DNA of 64,000 bases from Streptomyces paludis (GTDB lineage: Bacteria > Actinomycetota > Actinomycetes > Streptomycetales > Streptomycetaceae), in contig NZ_CP031194.1 in assembly GCF_003344965.1 (NCBI RefSeq), positions 124,001 to 188,000 of the forward strand, given 5' to 3'. This document shows, piece by piece, positions 1 to 7,572 of the stretch. Below the pieces are notes generated by a model. It was given only the letters and a program-made list of their open reading frames with translations. It did no database searches and was not told the origin of the DNA. The position numbers were made by a program, and so were the translations under genes. The stretch's first letter is position 1. Every line of letters begins with the position of its first letter.

Positions 1-140
1 CCGGCGACGGCCGGGAGCCGCCCGGCGGGCACATCGAACGCGACCCGCAGATCACGGATTTCGAGAACGGCGGGCGGCGCTCCGGCGGCCGGCCTCTCCT
101 GCCCGGTCGCGGCGGGCCCGGTTTTTGCGTGCCCGGTCAC
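1..140 (-). CDS. ABC transporter ATP-binding protein, N-terminal part only (DppD/OppD-like)
   Basis: The frame starts at a GTG (140-138) and runs off the left edge, so 46 codons are visible. After a roughly 23-residue Ala/Pro-rich lead comes AVLEIRDLRVAFD, the usual first strand of an oligopeptide-type ABC ATPase. The Walker A motif lies beyond the window. The GTG overlaps the TGA of the hydrolase as GTGA, so translation is probably coupled. It is the last visible gene of the importer operon of substrate-binding protein, two permeases, hydrolase and ATPase. It should energise import through the two permeases. DppD/OppD identity is inferred from operon position and the short N-terminus. Confidence 0.75.
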   Translation of the reverse strand, partial: MTGHAKTGPAATGQERPAAGAPPAVLEIRDLRVAFDVPAGRLPAVA

Positions 141-826
141 GGTGTGCCGCTCACAGCCGTGGCCGCGGTGTGGACGAGGTCGGCCACCCGCCGGGGGTGC
201 ACGAGCGTCGTGTAGTGGCTGCCCGGTACGTGCTCGGTGACGGCGCCCATCCGGGCGGCCATGTCCCGCTGCGCGTCCGGGCGCAGGGTGCGGTCGTCGT
301 CGGCGACCAGATACCAGCTGGGCAGAGTGCGCCAGGCGGGCTTGCCGGTCGGCTGGGTGAAGATACGGTTGTCCGCCTGGCGCCCCTCGGCCTCGACAAC
401 GGCCCGGTGCGCGGGCGACAGATCGGGGCCGATCTCCGCCCAGAACTCCTCGCTCGCCTCCGACTTCCACTCCCCGTTCGGGCCGCGCCGCATGAACGCC
501 GAGATCTCGGCGGGTTCGTACCGTTCGACGATGCCGTTGACCGTCTCGCCCTCCTCAGGGCCGAAGGCGGCGACGAACACCAGGCCCCGGACGGAGGGGT
601 GCTGGCCGGCGTTGGTGATGACGGCGCCCCCGTACGAGTGGCCGACGAGCAGCACGGGTCCCTCCGTCTCCTCAATGGCGGCGGTGGTGTGCGCCACGTC
701 CTCCGCCAGGGAGGTCAGCGGGTTGGTGACGGCGACGGTCCGGTGTCCCCGGGCGGCGAGCAGGGGCTCGACCTCCGTCCAGGTGGTGGGACGTCCGCCC
801 GCTCCGTGGACCAGCACGATGTTCAT
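137..826 (-). CDS. Alpha/beta hydrolase embedded in the ABC importer operon
   Basis: A 229-residue alpha/beta hydrolase of the small esterase type. It begins MNIVLVHGAGG (oxyanion-hole HGAG), has the nucleophile elbow GHSYGG with Ser64, a probable acid in LVADDD, and a catalytic His in PGSHYTTL near the C-terminus. The ATG at 826 was chosen because it sits 6 bases after the permease stop and begins the conserved strand; longer in-frame extensions lie inside the permease gene. There is no signal peptide, so it should be cytoplasmic. Its place between permease and ATPase genes suggests it acts on the imported compound, for example by cleaving an ester or amide. The substrate cannot be read from sequence. 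Confidence 0.85.
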   Translation of the reverse strand: MNIVLVHGAGGRPTTWTEVEPLLAARGHRTVAVTNPLTSLAEDVAHTTAAIEETEGPVLLVGHSYGGAVITNAGQHPSVRGLVFVAAFGPEEGETVNGIVERYEPAEISAFMRRGPNGEWKSEASEEFWAEIGPDLSPAHRAVVEAEGRQADNRIFTQPTGKPAWRTLPSWYLVADDDRTLRPDAQRDMAARMGAVTEHVPGSHYTTLVHPRRVADLVHTAATAVSGTP

Positions 827-831
827 GCGGC

Positions 832-1917
832 TCAGCCCTTCCGTATACGTGGATCGAGGATCATGTAGAGCACGTCCACCGCGTAGTTGACGAGGACGAA
901 GAGCAGGGCGATGGCGAGCGCGGCGCCCTGCACCACGGGGTAGTCGCGCTGGAGCACGCCCTGCACCAGCAGCCGGCCGACACCGCCGTAGGAGAAGACG
1001 GTCTCGGTGATCACGGAGCCGCCCAGCAGGGACCCGAACTGGAGGCCGAGGACGGTGACGATCGGGAGCCAGGAGTTGCGCAGCACATGCCGCCGGACGA
1101 CCACGCCCTCCGTGAGTCCCTTCATCCGGGCGGTGCGGACGAAGTCGTCGCCGAGGACGTCCAGCACGGAGGCGCGCACGATACGGGTGATGTATCCGGC
1201 CATCGACAGCGCCAGGGTGGTGGCGGGCAGGATCAGATGCTGGATCCAGGGGCCGATCAGTTCGGGACGGTTCTGGAGCACGGCGTCGAGCAGGACGAAG
1301 TTGGTCGTGGGCCGGTAGTCGAGCGAGCTGGGCAGCCGTCCCAGGACGGGCAGCCAGCGCAGCCAGACACCGAAGACGACAATGGCGATCACCCCGAGCG
1401 CGAACCACGGCAGGGAGAAGCTCACGGTCGCCACGGCCCGGGTCGCGGTGTCGATCCAGGTGCCCTTGCGCAGCGCGGCGGCGATGCCCGCGCTCACGCC
1501 GAGGAGTACGGCGACGGTCATCGCCGCCAGGGTCAGTTCGATGGTGCCGGGCAGGGCGTCGCCCAGCATGTGCAGGACGCTGTTGGAGCCGAAGAACGAG
1601 GAGCCGAACCGCAGATGCACCAGGTCGTCGAGGTAGCTGACGTACTGGGTGAGGAGCGGCTTGTCGAGGCCGAGGGCCTCGCCGGCCCGGGCCTCGTTAC
1701 GGGCTATCTCCTCGGCGGTGAGGTTCGTCCCACCGCCCGCGAGGGCGGCGGTGGGTGATCCGGGCAGCAGCCGCATGGCGACGAAGACCAGGGTGGCCAG
1801 CGCGAACATGACGAGCGGGATGCCGAGGAGTCTGCGGGCCATCGCCCGCAGGGTGGCGGTCCGTTCGGAGCCGGTACGGCGCGGACGCCGGACGCGCGGC
1901 AGCGGGAGGGCGCTCAT
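832..1917 (-). CDS. ABC transporter permease, DppB/OppB family
   Basis: A 361-residue inner-membrane permease. A basic N-terminal tail of about 27 residues precedes the first membrane helix (about 28-50) and the family motif RLLPGSP. About five more hydrophobic segments follow. The EAA-type loop is seen in RTARMKGLTEGVVVRRHVLRN, which contacts the ATPase. The C-terminus YMILDPRIRKG is typical of DppB. The start overlaps the stop of the DppC gene as ATGA. It should form the heterodimeric channel with the next permease, importing a peptide- or amine-like solute delivered by the lipoprotein at 2854-4521. Confidence 0.93.
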   Translation of the reverse strand: MSALPLPRVRRPRRTGSERTATLRAMARRLLGIPLVMFALATLVFVAMRLLPGSPTAALAGGGTNLTAEEIARNEARAGEALGLDKPLLTQYVSYLDDLVHLRFGSSFFGSNSVLHMLGDALPGTIELTLAAMTVAVLLGVSAGIAAALRKGTWIDTATRAVATVSFSLPWFALGVIAIVVFGVWLRWLPVLGRLPSSLDYRPTTNFVLLDAVLQNRPELIGPWIQHLILPATTLALSMAGYITRIVRASVLDVLGDDFVRTARMKGLTEGVVVRRHVLRNSWLPIVTVLGLQFGSLLGGSVITETVFSYGGVGRLLVQGVLQRDYPVVQGAALAIALLFVLVNYAVDVLYMILDPRIRKG

Positions 1918-2861
1918 GCGGTGCCCTTCGGGTCGAACGCGTCCCGCAGGTCGTCGCCCACGAAGTTGCAGGCCACGACGGACAGCAGGGTCAGGGTCGC
2001 GGGCAGCACCACCAGCCGGGGCGCGGAGTAGAGGAACTCCTGGCCGGCCTGGACCATATAGCCCCAGTCGGCGGTGGGCGGCTGGATACCGAGGCCCAGA
2101 TACGACAGGCCGGCGGCGAAGCCGGCCGCGACCGACAGGGTCATGACGACCTGGGCGACCATCGGTCCGGCGATGTTGGGCAGGATCTCCTGCACCAGGA
2201 CGCGCGGGGTACGGGTGCCGCCCAGCCGTGCGGCGACGACGTAGTCCCGGGCCGTCTCACGGGCCGTGAGCGCCCGGGCCAGCCGGGCCAGGCCCGGGGC
2301 GAGGGACACCCCGACGCCGACGACGAGGCTCGTGGTGCCCGGTCCGGCGGCGGCGACCAGCAGGATGACCAGGAGGATGGACGGGAAGGCGAGGGCCAGG
2401 TCGACGGCGCGCATCAGCACCTGCTCCACGGCCCCGCCCGCGTACCCGGCGAGCAGCCCGGTGCCGGTGCCGAGCACGGCCGCCAGCGCGGTCGCGGCGA
2501 ACGCCACGAACAGCAGCGGCCGTCCGCCGTGCACCAGCCGGGACAGCTCGTCGCGGCCCAGGTCGTCGGTGCCGAGCGGATGACCGGGCGAGCCGAAGGG
2601 CAGCAGCGCCGAGGAGGTCTGGCGGACCGGGTCGGCCGTGATCAGCCAGGGCCCGACGAGGACGGTCAGGGCGATCGCGATCAGGAACACCCAGGACACC
2701 AGGGCCGGCCAGGAGGTGCCGATCCCGCGCCGCCGGAGCGCCGCCGGCCATCCCCGGAGACCGGCGGCCCGGGACGGGGGCGTGGACGGGGACGGAGACG
2801 AGGGCGGCGCCGCGGCCGGGGGCCCGGTGATGCCCGTCGCGGCACCCGCGGGGTCAGACAC
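1914..2861 (-). CDS. ABC transporter permease, DppC/OppC family
   Basis: A 315-residue permease. After a Pro/Ser-rich cytoplasmic lead (about 45 residues) there is a first helix, then the DppC hallmark LGTDDLGRDELSRLVHGGR, five further helices and the C-terminal GDDLRDAFDPKG. The EAA loop is YVVAARLGGTRTPRVLVQEILPN. The start is a GTG at 2861 with GGAGAAA about 4 bases upstream, inside the last codons of the substrate-binding protein gene (8-bp overlap), so translation is coupled. It partners the DppB-like permease. Confidence 0.93.
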   Translation of the reverse strand: MSDPAGAATGITGPPAAAPPSSPSPSTPPSRAAGLRGWPAALRRRGIGTSWPALVSWVFLIAIALTVLVGPWLITADPVRQTSSALLPFGSPGHPLGTDDLGRDELSRLVHGGRPLLFVAFAATALAAVLGTGTGLLAGYAGGAVEQVLMRAVDLALAFPSILLVILLVAAAGPGTTSLVVGVGVSLAPGLARLARALTARETARDYVVAARLGGTRTPRVLVQEILPNIAGPMVAQVVMTLSVAAGFAAGLSYLGLGIQPPTADWGYMVQAGQEFLYSAPRLVVLPATLTLLSVVACNFVGDDLRDAFDPKGTA

Positions 2862-4521
2862 TGGCTTTCTCCATGAAACACCGGTGGTTGCCCAGCGCCG
2901 CCGCGTTGATCCCCTTCACCTTGGAGCCGCTGACCACGAGGTTGGTGGAGCAGGCCAGCATGGCGATCACCATGTACTCCTCCGCCCAGCGCCGCTGGAT
3001 CCTGGAGTAGGCGGCGGTGCGCTTCTTGCCGTCCGGCAGGTTCTTGGCCGCCACCAGCTCCGCGGCCAGGGTGGCGGCGCCGTCCAGGGTGTCCAGGCCG
3101 GTGATGGTGGAGCCGTAGAGACCGGCGGGGTTGGCCATGGAGCCGACCATGTTGTTGGGGTCGGGGACGTAGGAGTTGCGCTCCCAGATCATCAGGTCGT
3201 GGTAGTCGTCCTTGCCGTCGCTGAGCCGGCTGAAGTACGAGGCGGGGTCGACGGAGGTGGTCCGTACCTTGAAGCCGGCGTCCTCCAGGTTCTGCTTGAC
3301 GATCTGCGCGGCCTTGGGGTGCCAGGAGTCGCTGGCCGCCATGAGGCCCAGCTCGCGGCCCTCCGCGCCCGCCTCCTTCAGCAGCTTCCTGGCCTGCGCG
3401 AGGTTCTTCGTGCTCAGGTCGGCGAGGCCGGGGTCGTAGCCGTTCTGGGCGGGCGGGATCGCGTAGCCCTTGGGTTCGCTGCCGACGCCGAAGAACGCCT
3501 GCTGGACGATCGTCCTGCGGTCGATGGCCAGATTGATGGCCTTGCGCACCTTCAGCTCGGGTATGCGCCGGGCGTCGATCATCAGGATGGCGTCGAAGCC
3601 CTCCGGGGTTTCGTGGACGGTCACCGACGGGTCGGCCTTGAGCTGTGCGACGGCGGAGTAGGGGGTGAACTGGGTGGCGGACACATCGCCGCTGAGCAGG
3701 GAGCTGACGATGGCCGAGGGGTCCTGGACCTGACGCAGGACCAGCCGGTCGATCGGCGGCCGGCCGAGCCGGAATCCGTCGAACGCCGTGAGGGTGATGG
3801 ACTGGCCGGAGGTGGCCGAGGAGAACTGAAAGGGCCCGGTGCCGACGAGGTGCTTGCCGATGTCGGCGCCGTACTTGTCGAGGGCGGCCTTGGAGATGAC
3901 GCGCCCGCCGATGTCGGAGAGCTGGGCGAGGACGGTGCGGTCGGGTGCCTTGAGCACCAGCTTGACGGTGAGGTCGTCCTCGGCGGTCAGGGCGGCGACG
4001 TTCCCGCCGAGGGAGGCCAGCGGTCTGGAGGCGCCCTTGGGGAGGGTCTTGTCCTCCGGGTCGAACTGCCGGCCGAGGGAGGCCAGGACATCGGCGGAGG
4101 ACAGTGTCGTACCGTCGTGGAACTTCACGCCCTTGCGGAGGGTGAAGGTGTAGGTGAGCTGGTCGTCGGAGACCTCCCAGCTCTCGGCCAGGTCCGGCGC
4201 GGGCTCGTTGGACTCGAAGGAAATGAAGGTGAGACCGCGGCAGACGCAGTCCACCGCCATCCAGTCCCCCAGGGTCGTGTAGAAGGCGGGGTCGTTGACC
4301 GCGCTGGTGGAGTCGATCGCGAGGGTCAGGGTGCCGCCCTTGCCGGATCCACCGCCGGACTTCGCGGACCCGTCGTCGGCCACACCGCAGGCGGTGAGCA
4401 GAGGGGTCAGTCCGAAGCCCACTCCGACGCCGAGGACACCGGCGCCGCGCAGCATGGAGCGGCGGGACAGCCGTGCTCCGGCCGGGCGGAGTGCGGGCGA
4501 TCCCTGCGACTGATCCGGCAT
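2854..4521 (-). CDS. ABC transporter substrate-binding lipoprotein, family 5
   Basis: A 555-residue extracytoplasmic binding protein. The N-terminus has a twin-arginine-like SRRSMLRG, a hydrophobic stretch and a lipobox-like LLTAC at about residue 50, so it is probably Tat-exported and lipid-anchored. The rest is SBP_bac_5, including DQLTYTFTLRKGVKFHDGT and an AINLAIDRRTI segment. It should capture the solute for the downstream permeases. A good ribosome site (AAGGAGG) precedes the ATG at 4521. It is first in its operon, and a paired TTGGATCCAA operator lies 35-65 bp upstream, linking it to the GntR regulator at 6809. Family 5 proteins bind peptides, opines, nickel and other solutes, so the ligand is open. 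Confidence 0.93.
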   Translation of the reverse strand: MPDQSQGSPALRPAGARLSRRSMLRGAGVLGVGVGFGLTPLLTACGVADDGSAKSGGGSGKGGTLTLAIDSTSAVNDPAFYTTLGDWMAVDCVCRGLTFISFESNEPAPDLAESWEVSDDQLTYTFTLRKGVKFHDGTTLSSADVLASLGRQFDPEDKTLPKGASRPLASLGGNVAALTAEDDLTVKLVLKAPDRTVLAQLSDIGGRVISKAALDKYGADIGKHLVGTGPFQFSSATSGQSITLTAFDGFRLGRPPIDRLVLRQVQDPSAIVSSLLSGDVSATQFTPYSAVAQLKADPSVTVHETPEGFDAILMIDARRIPELKVRKAINLAIDRRTIVQQAFFGVGSEPKGYAIPPAQNGYDPGLADLSTKNLAQARKLLKEAGAEGRELGLMAASDSWHPKAAQIVKQNLEDAGFKVRTTSVDPASYFSRLSDGKDDYHDLMIWERNSYVPDPNNMVGSMANPAGLYGSTITGLDTLDGAATLAAELVAAKNLPDGKKRTAAYSRIQRRWAEEYMVIAMLACSTNLVVSGSKVKGINAAALGNHRCFMEKASV

Positions 4522-4555
4522 GAGGGCCTCCTTGGGGCACCGTTCCTCTGAAGGA

Positions 4556-4586
4556 ATGGATCTAATCTTGCGTTGATTGGATCCAA
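4556..4586. promoter_or_regulatory. Paired GntR-type operator upstream of the importer operon
   Basis: A perfect 10-bp palindrome TTGGATCCAA lies at 4577-4586. A degenerate copy ATGGATCTAA lies at 4556-4565. The centres are 21 bp apart, about two helical turns. The same arrangement recurs at 6686-6716 and 14465-14496. The site is 35-65 bp upstream of the lipoprotein start, where it would overlap a promoter. FCD-type GntR proteins commonly bind such short dyads; assignment to the regulator at 6809 is inferred from repetition and proximity. Confidence 0.72.
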
Positions 4587-4704
4587 ATACATGCTGTCCG
4601 GCTCGCGCTTCCGCGCCATGTCCCGAACGTTACGAGCGTATGAAATCGGGATCTTGCATATTTTCTGCCGTGATGTGTTGACACATACGGCTTCTGACGC
4701 TTCG

Positions 4705-6651
4705 TCAACTCCCGCAGCATCCGTCGGCGGCGGTGGCCGACGGGTCGGGGATGTCCATGGCCGGGTTGCGGTCGAAGAAGCCGTCGGGTTCGAGGACCAG
4801 CCGCACCCGGTCGACCGGCATGACGGGCCACTGCTCGGGCCGGGGGAAGTGGTGTGTGCCCACGACCGGCCACAGCACCAGCTCCGCCCCGTCCAGCGAG
4901 CGGTCCTGACGCTGCCAGACCTGCACACCGTCCTCGCCGGGCTCCGCCTGGTTGGGGTACTGCCCGCCGACGTACCGCTCGGCGGCGTCGGACACCGTCG
5001 CCCACAGATGCTGGTGGACGAAGGGCGCCCGGCGGGCCATCACCGAGTCGGGCCGGGCGAAGGGCCGGGTGGTGTTCGGCAGCAGCAGCCGGTACGCGGT
5101 CGGCTCGCCGTAACGGTTCTCCTTGTCCGCGCTCTCCACCCGCCAGTGCCGGGACGTCGCCGGGTTCGTCCGGCGGGCCGCGCCCGCCTCCGACAGCAGC
5201 GGGGTGCGCACCATACGGACGGCGTTGCCGTACGGGTCGTGGCGGGGGTCGTCCTCCGCCTCCGCGTTCTCCTCCACCAGCCGGTTGAGCGGACCGTCCA
5301 CGGCGACATCCAGCCGCAGCCCGAAGTAGTGCTGGTGGGTGGGGGTCTGGACGTGACGGGAGACCACCCGGCCGTGCCGCACCTCCGCGCCCTCCTCGAT
5401 GCCGGAGGCCGACAGCATGCCCGTCAGCTTGATCTCCAGCTCGATACGGCCGTCCTGGTAGAGCGACCAGTAGAAGCCGTAGTCGTAGTTGGCGACCGTC
5501 TGGAAGCTGGAGATGATCAGCCGCCGCGAGCGGCGCACCTCGCTCACCCCGCGGCGCAGATCGTTGTGCTTCCAGAGGATGCCGTCGTCCTCCTCGTGCA
5601 TACAGATCGCCTGGGCTATCTCCTGGGCGTCCCCGTCGCCCCCCAGACAGGCCGCGTCGAAGTAGTGGATGACGCCCAGGCAGTCGCAGCCGAGCGCGAG
5701 CGAGTTGGTCAGCGGACCGGCGCCGTACTCGCCCCAGTCGAAGAAGTTCTTGCGGAACTGCGTGGAACTCGGGTCGAGGTAGGGCACGTACATCTCGTTG
5801 CAGGCGGCCCGCTTGAGCACCGAGCGCCCCAGGAAGTTCAGGTCGTACAGCACCAGGCCCTCGCGGTGGGTGAAGCCCACCCGCAGCTCCCAGCCCTGCC
5901 AGCGCACCCGGTGCCCGTCGACGGTGAAGCTCGGCCCCTCGGGCTGCACCACCTCCAGCGGCTTCAGCCCCTCCCGGTCCGGCCCGAATCCGCCGGCCGA
6001 CAGCGGCCCCGGCTCCTCGGAGACCGGGACGACACCGTGGTCCTCGACCTCCAGCACCTCCATCGTCGCCATGTCGATGAGCGGGATGACACCCTGCACC
6101 GGGCGCACATAGGCGTTGTCGTCCTCCCGCACCCGGTGCCAGACCGAACCCCAGGTGATCCTGCGGTCCTTGTACTTCTCCGGGACGAAACCGCCGATGG
6201 ACTCCGCGTCGATCACCGTCAGCGACACGTCGTGGATGCCCCGCCGGGCCAGCGCCTCGCGGAAGAGCGGGCTCTCCCGGCACGCCCGCGCCGCCGCGCG
6301 CGCCTCCGTCGAGGTGATGCCGGGCCGCCGGATGTCCACCGGCCGCCACGCGGTACAGCGCGGCTCGGCCCCCAGGCGTACGTCGATCTCCCAGGCGCCG
6401 GGCAGATCGTGGTCCATCGCGACCAGTCCGACCAGCACCTCGCCCGCGCCGTGCCGGCCGGCCATCACCTCACGGGCGAAGGTCTCGTCCAGCGTCGCGC
6501 CCCAGAACCTGGTGCGCTCGCCGAGCCGTCCGTCGGCCCGGGCCACGGCGACCGCCGCGTCGATCTCGGCGGGAGACAGCGGGTCGAGGGGATGGGTGCG
6601 CTCCCGCCGCGCGAGGACACGGGTGCTGACACTTCCGGGGGAGTTGTTCAT
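4705..6651 (-). CDS. Copper-containing primary amine oxidase (TPQ enzyme)
   Basis: A 648-residue copper amine oxidase that oxidises primary amines to aldehydes with release of ammonia and hydrogen peroxide. Visible active-site parts are the catalytic-base Asp305 in FFDWGEYG, the topaquinone precursor Tyr389 in VANYDYGFYW, the copper ligands His439 and His441 in THQHYFGLRLD, and a third ligand His near residue 600 in THHFPRPEQW. There is no signal peptide, so it is probably cytoplasmic, as in arthrobacterial enzymes. The start has GGAG 7 bases upstream. It is divergent from the GntR gene and shares its operator region. The aldehyde could feed the aldehyde dehydrogenase at 10050. Confidence 0.95.
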   Translation of the reverse strand: MNNSPGSVSTRVLARRERTHPLDPLSPAEIDAAVAVARADGRLGERTRFWGATLDETFAREVMAGRHGAGEVLVGLVAMDHDLPGAWEIDVRLGAEPRCTAWRPVDIRRPGITSTEARAAARACRESPLFREALARRGIHDVSLTVIDAESIGGFVPEKYKDRRITWGSVWHRVREDDNAYVRPVQGVIPLIDMATMEVLEVEDHGVVPVSEEPGPLSAGGFGPDREGLKPLEVVQPEGPSFTVDGHRVRWQGWELRVGFTHREGLVLYDLNFLGRSVLKRAACNEMYVPYLDPSSTQFRKNFFDWGEYGAGPLTNSLALGCDCLGVIHYFDAACLGGDGDAQEIAQAICMHEEDDGILWKHNDLRRGVSEVRRSRRLIISSFQTVANYDYGFYWSLYQDGRIELEIKLTGMLSASGIEEGAEVRHGRVVSRHVQTPTHQHYFGLRLDVAVDGPLNRLVEENAEAEDDPRHDPYGNAVRMVRTPLLSEAGAARRTNPATSRHWRVESADKENRYGEPTAYRLLLPNTTRPFARPDSVMARRAPFVHQHLWATVSDAAERYVGGQYPNQAEPGEDGVQVWQRQDRSLDGAELVLWPVVGTHHFPRPEQWPVMPVDRVRLVLEPDGFFDRNPAMDIPDPSATAADGCCGS

Positions 6652-6685
6652 GGGGTGCTCCGCTCGCTTGCACAGATCGGAATTC

Positions 6686-6716
6686 TTGGATCCTGATTGC
6701 TATAGAATGGATACAT
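6686..6716. promoter_or_regulatory. Paired GntR-type operator between the amine oxidase and regulator genes
   Basis: TTGGATCCTG lies at 6686-6695 and ATGGATACAT at 6707-6716. Each is a near-match to the TTGGATCCAA palindrome, and the centres are 21 bp apart, as in the other two copies. The site lies 35-65 bp upstream of the amine oxidase start and about 95-120 bp upstream of the regulator start, so one site could control both divergent genes, including autoregulation. Both copies are imperfect here, which might mean weaker binding. Confidence 0.68.
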
Positions 6717-6808
6717 AAAGCGGTACGTGGCCCGTCCCGGGCGCCCGCTCCGCGGCATCCCGCCCCGGCCACCGCCGGCCCTCGCCTCCCCGACCCCACG
6801 GAGACCCC

Positions 6809-7543
6809 ATGGACACCGCCCCGCCCGCCGCCGCGGACTCCACCGCGGACTCCCCCGCGGGAAAGGGCAAGGCGCTCGTCGACGACACCGCCGCCGCGAT
6901 CCGCGCGCGGATCCTCTCCGGCGAGATCCCCATCGGGGCCCAGCTGCGCCAGGCCGAACTCGCGGGCGCGCTCGGGGTGAGCCGTACTCCCGTACGGGAG
7001 GCGCTGCGGCAGCTCCAGGCGGGCGGTCTCATCGAGGTGCTGCCCAACCGCGGCGCCGTGGTCCGGGTCCCCTCCCCCTGGGAGGTCCGCGAGGCGTACG
7101 AGATCCGCGCCGAACTCGAAGGGCTCGCCTGTGTACGGGCGGTCCGCGCGATCACCCCCGCCATCCTGCGGGAGCTGCGCGAGGCCAACGAGACGGTGCG
7201 CGCGGTCAGCGGCGGCGGCACGCCGGGCGAGGGCGCCTCGCCCTCCACCGCGGCGAACGACTGCTTCCACACCCTCATCCACACCGTCGCCGGCAACCAG
7301 CGTCTCGCCCGCGCCATCAAGGACGTCAACGAGGCGTTTCCGCGCAATGTCTCCGCCCTCGTCCTGCACGACAACCCCCGCCACCGCGAGGACAACATCC
7401 GTGAGCACGAGCGCATCGTCGAGGCGCTCGCCGCGGAGGACGCCGAGCGGGCGCGCGCCGAGATGAAGGCCCATGTGACCAGCGCGGGCGAGCAGTTGGC
7501 CCGCTGGTACGAGCAGCGGTCGGCCACCGTCTTCCGGGGCTGA
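6809..7543 (+). CDS. GntR-family transcriptional regulator, FCD (FadR) subfamily
   Basis: A 244-residue one-component regulator. The winged-helix GntR domain occupies about residues 25-95, with the recognition region QAELAGALGVSRTPVREALRQL and the wing LIEVLPNRGAVV. The C-terminal all-helical FCD ligand domain (about 100-235) has the expected metal- or ligand-binding histidines in DCFHTLIHTV and in HERIVEAL. The ATG at 6809 was chosen for the domain start and the GGAGA about 10 bases upstream. It is divergent from the amine oxidase. The repeated paired operator at three promoters makes it the likely local regulator, responding to an amine or carboxylate intermediate. Confidence 0.9.
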   Translation: MDTAPPAAADSTADSPAGKGKALVDDTAAAIRARILSGEIPIGAQLRQAELAGALGVSRTPVREALRQLQAGGLIEVLPNRGAVVRVPSPWEVREAYEIRAELEGLACVRAVRAITPAILRELREANETVRAVSGGGTPGEGASPSTAANDCFHTLIHTVAGNQRLARAIKDVNEAFPRNVSALVLHDNPRHREDNIREHERIVEALAAEDAERARAEMKAHVTSAGEQLARWYEQRSATVFRG

Positions 7544-7547
7544 GCGG

Positions 7548-7562
7548 CCGGCGGCCCGCCGG
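7548..7562. terminator. Possible hairpin between convergent GntR and fusion genes
   Basis: CCGGCG (7548-7553) and CGCCGG (7557-7562) form a 6-bp GC stem with a GCC loop. It lies in the 29-bp gap between the convergent stops at 7543 and 7573. No T-run follows on either strand. A role as a bidirectional terminator rests on position only. Confidence 0.3.
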
Positions 7563-7572
7563 GACCCGGGGC

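Noticed and set aside
1240..1249. CTGGATCCAG palindrome, similar to the GntR operator
   Set aside because: It is inside the permease coding sequence, lacks the TT/AA flanks and has no second copy 21 bp away on either side.
2638..4551. Long plus-strand frame opposite the substrate-binding protein
   Set aside because: Rich in Gly/Val/Arg/Gln with no domain; a codon-bias shadow of a clear family 5 binding protein.
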